From contig CM057142.1 in assembly GCA_029964075.1 (NCBI GenBank), forward strand, positions 32,428,392-32,492,391: DNA of 64,000 nucleotides, written 5' to 3'. Below the pieces are notes generated by a model. That model did no database searches. It worked only from the letters and a program-made list of their open reading frames with translations, and was not told where the DNA came from. The position numbers were made by a program, and so were the translations under genes. Positions within the stretch are counted from its first letter, which is position 1. Each line of letters opens with the position of its first letter. The stretch comes from Patiria pectinifera (Eukaryota; Echinodermata; Asteroidea; Valvatida; Asterinidae). Positions 44,601-50,600 of the stretch are shown here, piece by piece.

Positions 44601-47600
44601 CTTGTGATGGACATGTGATGGACTTGTGATGGACTTGTGATGGACTTGTGATGGACTTGTGATGGACACGAGATGGACTTGTGATGAACATGCGATGGAC
44701 TTGCGATGGACTTGCAGGGACTCAAATGCAACACTGACATTTTGTACTCTTGAAGGTACCGTTGTGCATGGGCTGCATAATGTTTGGTGGGCACATGAAA
44801 TAGCAAAGCTAATAGCAAGTTGGTAGGAAGCAGCTTACCCTGACGGAGCAAGTAGCAGCAATGACTCCATCTACTGGGGATTCTGAGAAGGGATCAAAGG
44901 ACTTGTCTGGTCGTCTCATGAAGTCTGGCTTCAATAGATAGCTGCAACATATCACACAAATGTATGAGTATCATCGATTCCTATCCCACAAAAGTGATGC
45001 GCGCGACGAAAACATTGTTGGTACCCGGCATTTTTTTTGTATATCACTGTGATTGGAAAACGCCGATAACTGAAATGACAGACTTGATTTCCAGGCTGAA
45101 TGCTACGTGTGCTTGGCACACAACACGCCCGCATGCGGTGCAGCACGCGAGGCGCCGTTGTATACTGTGTGCAAGTACGTTGGCCGCCTGTATCGCATGC
45201 AGGCTCGGCAACAACAAAGACTTGTTTTTAAGACTACTTCAACGAACAACGTTGTGCCGTGCGTGCGCAATCCTTACAACATGTAGGCCTACGTTACTCG
45301 AGAGCACTAATGAGCAGAGATGAAACTGGCCTTGGCAACAAAAATCTGAAATTGGACCTTGGTTAGGAGCCACAGCGTCGCGCAGCGCAGTGCAGCACAG
45401 CACATCAATGTCATAGGGCAGTATTGAACCTTTTCTCCAGCCGGAAAGCATCTGATCAGTGTTGGTCTGGGTGTTTTACCCTTGTGCACATTTTACGTGC
45501 CATTTTCATTGACTTTTCTTGGAAATAATAATTAAAAAAAACATTTTGTAGAAAAATCCTTAAGAAATCATTTTTGTGGGATGGTTAAAAAATCTGAAAT
45601 TTCATTGGAAAAGTTTTAAAAATCTGATTTCAGATTAAAATCTGAAAAGTTTCATCTCTGTAATGAGGTAAAAATCAACAAGAAAAAAAGAAGAATTTTG
45701 TGAGATTTTTTCTAAAACCGGAAATCCGGCTAAAACCGGAAAAGTGGCATCTCTGAGTGACTCAGTCAGTCACTCATTCATTCAGTCAGTCAGTGACTCA
45801 GTCAGTCAGAGAAAAAGTAGGCCAGTCCATCATGTCCAGCCCAAAAAAACCTAACTCACCCACAGGAGCCGTTGTACTCAAATTTTCCCTGATTAAGCTG
45901 CATGCCGATATCTGGCATTTGAAAATTCAAAGCAACCATCTGACAGCCAGCATTCCAGAAGATCTGAGGCATGTAATTGCTGGAGTCATAGCGGCCTCCT
46001 TTGGGGTAGATACGACTCATCTGACGCTTGTTGTAACTGGAGGAATCGGTGGTTAGGGAGAACTTACAGACAGCCAAATTGTGGAAGCACACAAAATACA
46101 AACAAATCAGAGATAAGAGATACTTGGATGACGGCACAGGAGTACACATCTTGAGCCTACAGCTTGAGTAGCTCTAAGCATTGTGTACCGGCAATACCTG
46201 TATAAAACAATAATTCCTGTACACAGAAAGAGCAATCTCAACATTAGGGTTTTTTGTTATCATCACCATCAATCGGATTTTACACCATGTAATAATCCCT
46301 ATTGGAGATACCCCAGTTCCCACATGGGATCACAATTCCCTAAATTTGGACTATGTGAGTGTCCTGAAGGTGACACAAAAAATAGTCCAAATTGTTGGGA
46401 AGAACCCTAATTTCATGTTGTTTACTTTAATTTGTATCTTCTAAGACTACTGCATGACTAAAGTCAAATTAATAACCAGCCAGCCAGCCAGCCAACCAAC
46501 CAGCCAGCTAACCGGTTTGCAGGGGAGCAAGCCAGCTACACAGTTTGCAAGCCAGCCAGCCAGCTAACCTGAGTTTGCAAGTCAGCCAGCCAGCTAACTA
46601 ATTTGCAAGCGAGCCAGCCAGCTAACTTGTTTGAAAGCCAGTCAGCCTGGGAACCAGTTTGCAGGGGAGCCAGCCAGCTAACTTGTTCGCAAGCCAGCCA
46701 GCCAGGTAACCAGTTTGGAAGCCAGCCATCCAGCCAACCACCCAGCCAAAAAGCCAGTCAACAAGCTATATGCATCCAACATTACCAGCCAATCAGTGGA
46801 ACAGCCAAGGCCATCCAAATTTCCACCATTATTACATGACACTTTGTTTTCGTTCTCGGCAAAAAGATATATTTCCAAACAAGTCTTTCAAAAACACACG
46901 CAAGATCTCATTGAAAACAAACTTCTACAAAAACTAATCTCATTCCACAAAAAGGATACTTGACGAATTCTATGCAGCTAGTCTTGATGTAGCCCAGGCC
47001 GACAGCCTCATTGAAGGAGGACATATTGAAATGAAAATTCCGTTCTGAAATGGAAGTTGAAGGACAAAAATTCAATCAGTAAATTTTCAGTCACAGTGCT
47101 ACCACTGCAGAGCACGGAAAAGATCAATTCCCAAAGGTCATGCATTGCAAATTCCCATAAAGTCATGCACTGCACAACTTTCCCAGAGAGACCTGCATAC
47201 CACTCTTAGGCCAGAAAAAAAAAAGGTAGGTTCCGGTTTCTGGTCTGCGCGCACGTCGCCCTAGCCATGCGCGTCGGCAAACTTACAAAGTTGTTTTTTT
47301 TTCAATGTAACATGATGTCTCAAAACCGCCAAACTCACTGGTTTGACTGGAATCCTGCTGCTGCACAATTTTAACATGTTCTTAGATGGGGTTACGATCG
47401 AGTATAAGCTTTATGTGGCCTCTCTGGGCTCCCATACATTTTGCACTAAATTTAGTCGGGCACCATTTGCAGTCATCAAGCGAAATTTGAAGAAGAAAAA
47501 AGTAAAAAAATAAATAAAAAGCTGCGTCACTGCACCACTTTTGGGGCAAGCTCCATACCAGAAACCGGAGACTTTTTTGGGGGGCCTTAGGTATGGCACA

Positions 47601-50600
47601 ATCTTTCATGTAATATCAACAGCAGTGTATGTTCTGTACTTTCTATGGGCTTGTAAGGGACAGGTTTTCGGCCTGGCATTCCAAACCAAATTTTTCCGAA
47701 GATAAGAATGAAGTACATGAAGCCTGTGATGTTTTGTAACAATTAAGGCCGGTTCACACTCGATGCGAAAGCGTGCGCGAATATGTGACGTCAGGGTAAG
47801 TTTCGCGCTGCAAATTTGCAAAAGTTGAACACATTTCAAGTCAGGTGAATTTCGCAGTGAATGCTTTGTGACGTCAAATTCGCATCGCATTCACATTCGC
47901 ATAAAGATAGCCTTTAGAAGCGACTACGTCGAAAGATCAAGGGTTATCACTGTCACGAATGATGCTGGAGCCAACAGAAAATGTATACATAACGTTTGCC
48001 TGTCTAAACCAAAATCTATCTGAGTCGACCTGAGTCACTGCCTATAACACTGCCTATTAAATTCATAATGCCGGAATGCAAAAATTATATTAACAAAATA
48101 CCTTCAGCGACATCAAATCCTTGGAACTTGACCGGCTGTGCATAGTTGACAAGAGCAGACAAGAAGGGATGAATGTTGGTGGTAGCTCCCGTGTAGCGAT
48201 AGTTGGCCACCATAAAGGCTTCTTCGTCTTGCGATAACTGTTCAACACCCTGCAGGACAGATATGACGAAATGTTAAGCTGCATGGCGTGACTGCACTTG
48301 CGGCACAGTTTATTGCGTAGGTTGCAGAACATTTCACATTGTGCAACATTTCAGTTATGACACATTTCACGGGAGTTTGGCCATGTGCAAGTCTGCAACT
48401 TACGCTTTAAATTATGGCATAACTTTTGCAATCGTTTTGGCTGGCTTATCATGATCGTCATGGAGCCTGTTGTTGCCCATCTTATCAAGGTTGATTCAAG
48501 ACGCTCACAGCTTTGTGTTTGAAGATAACGAAGAGTAATTTTACCCGTGACAAAATTTTGTAAGAGTTGCCGCATGATTCAGAAGAAAGTCGGACAGAAC
48601 TATTTTCATGATGGTGGACGGAGGTGATTCAACGACTGTTTGTGGCCAAACAGAAATCACACACAAAAAAAGTTGTAAGTGCTATACGTGTAATGGTACC
48701 ATTAAGGAGACACGTCATCGTAATTTCTTCGCACGATGGGAGACATCGGTCATTAGGGAGACATTTTCACGTCTCCCTTATGTCACAGCCCCCTTTAGAG
48801 GCAAAATTTTGCAGTCGCAATTAGATTATATTTGTTGCTCGTGGTCTAATTATATAGTAAACATACCGAAAAAGGACAAGGGAATATTGGGTTAGGGCAC
48901 ATTTCAGTTTGAAAAATTGTATGCCCAAGTCTATGGGGATGTCTCCCAAATGTCCAATCCAGGGTCATATTTATTATCCTTGTACATGATGTCTAATTGA
49001 AACGTTGCACAGGCATACCAAGTTCGTGAAATAGCACTCTGCTAAACTTTACCTCCAATTAATATGGGCCATCAGCATGGGCGTCGCCAGGATTTTTTCT
49101 AGAGGGGGGCAAATTTGTTTTGGGCCAAAAAATGCTTGTATTTCTCAACACATTCTCGATTTATCAGTTTTAGAGGGGGGCAGGGACATTTTGCCCCCAG
49201 GCGTATTAAATTTACACCACTTTGTGCGCGCCTGACTGTTCGAAAGTTTGTCTGACATACGGGGTAAGCGCGCGTACGGCGCAGAGCAAAATTGACGTCA
49301 TTAGTGCGGAGTGCTATTGATCGTAAGTATATTGCGCAGCTGTGTGAGTCACATAAGTCCCAAGCATGGCCTAGGTTACGCATGGTTTCATGAAAATCGG
49401 CTACTTGAATTACAAACTTTACCTCCAATTAATATGGGCCATCAGGACCCAGTCAATTCAAATGCAGCGGAGCGCTGCTACAACGAACAACACTATACCA
49501 AGCATTGTGCTACAGTGAACAATCCCTTAGGCTCCCAAATTTGTATGTACAATTAAAGAGGTTGTGGAATGCTCGCACACTTTTCCGTCATTTTTCGGGT
49601 ATATGTAGCCTAAGGTGTGATGAAATAAAAGCTGTAATTGTGTCTGCATAAAAATAGTACAAAAATTACTTTTTGGAAGCTGTTTCAGGTGTGTTCGACC
49701 GAACGTGCAACGCAAGCAAAAAAAAGATCGTTGGCAGCAACTAAAAAACAGTACTGCGTGTTTATATAAACGAAGTGCTGTTTATACTATTACGCTCCGG
49801 AATGTGTTTTTTAAGCGTCACGATTTACTATGTTTGTAAGCTGGTTGAACGTTTGCACAAATTGACCTGAAACGAAACAGGACCTTTGAAACAGCTCATT
49901 TCATACACAACCACAAAATTTATTTTTATTCACCAACACATTTTATACATCATACCCAAACCAATGACGTCTCAGCATTCCACCACCTCTTTAAATGGAA
50001 CATTTGCAACCCAAAAAATGCTAGAACAAATGAGTACTACACACAATAATCTTTTGTGAAACCTGTTGTGTTTGTAATTACTCATATTAAGGGAACAAAA
50101 TAAAAGATACTGTAAATGTTTGACATGCAAACACAGAACAAGTAACGGGCATGTTTCATGGCAGTTTCAATTCTCTCTGCAAAATTCTATTAAATAACTG
50201 TTTGATTGTATTAACCCTACCAGAACTCAACCCATCAAACGCCAACGGCTTGTTTTGTTGGAATCTGTCAGGATGGGTACAGTACCCCAAACAAACAGTC
50301 TTTTACATTGGGTTGACACACCTCCAGAATCAAAGTCAGAAATATGTGTGCGCAGTTTCCCATATGGTGTTGGAATTTGCCAGGATGGGTATGGTTCCTA
50401 GTAAATCATGCTAGGGAGTTAGGGTTAACAGACAGGTGTACATGCAAGTATGAGTCTTTTAAAAGCAGCTTTCCAAAGTCAAAATCCCAATTAGTTTTTA
50501 GCACAATTAGCTGAAGCATGGGAACACTTTAAAAAAAAAAATCTGAAATTGCCCACACAACTGATTATGAACAGCCCAACTCATGTTTGGACTGATAGCC

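Noticed and set aside
43510..44716. CRISPR-like array
   Set aside because: The repeats are contiguous 11-mers without unique spacers and the DNA is eukaryotic.
43256..44851. Open frames of 531, 421 and 394 codons on the - strand
   Set aside because: They are translations of the 11-bp minisatellite in three frames and lie within a PLC-beta intron.
46603..46839. Gln/Ser/Pro-rich frame
   Set aside because: Translation of the CAGC minisatellite.
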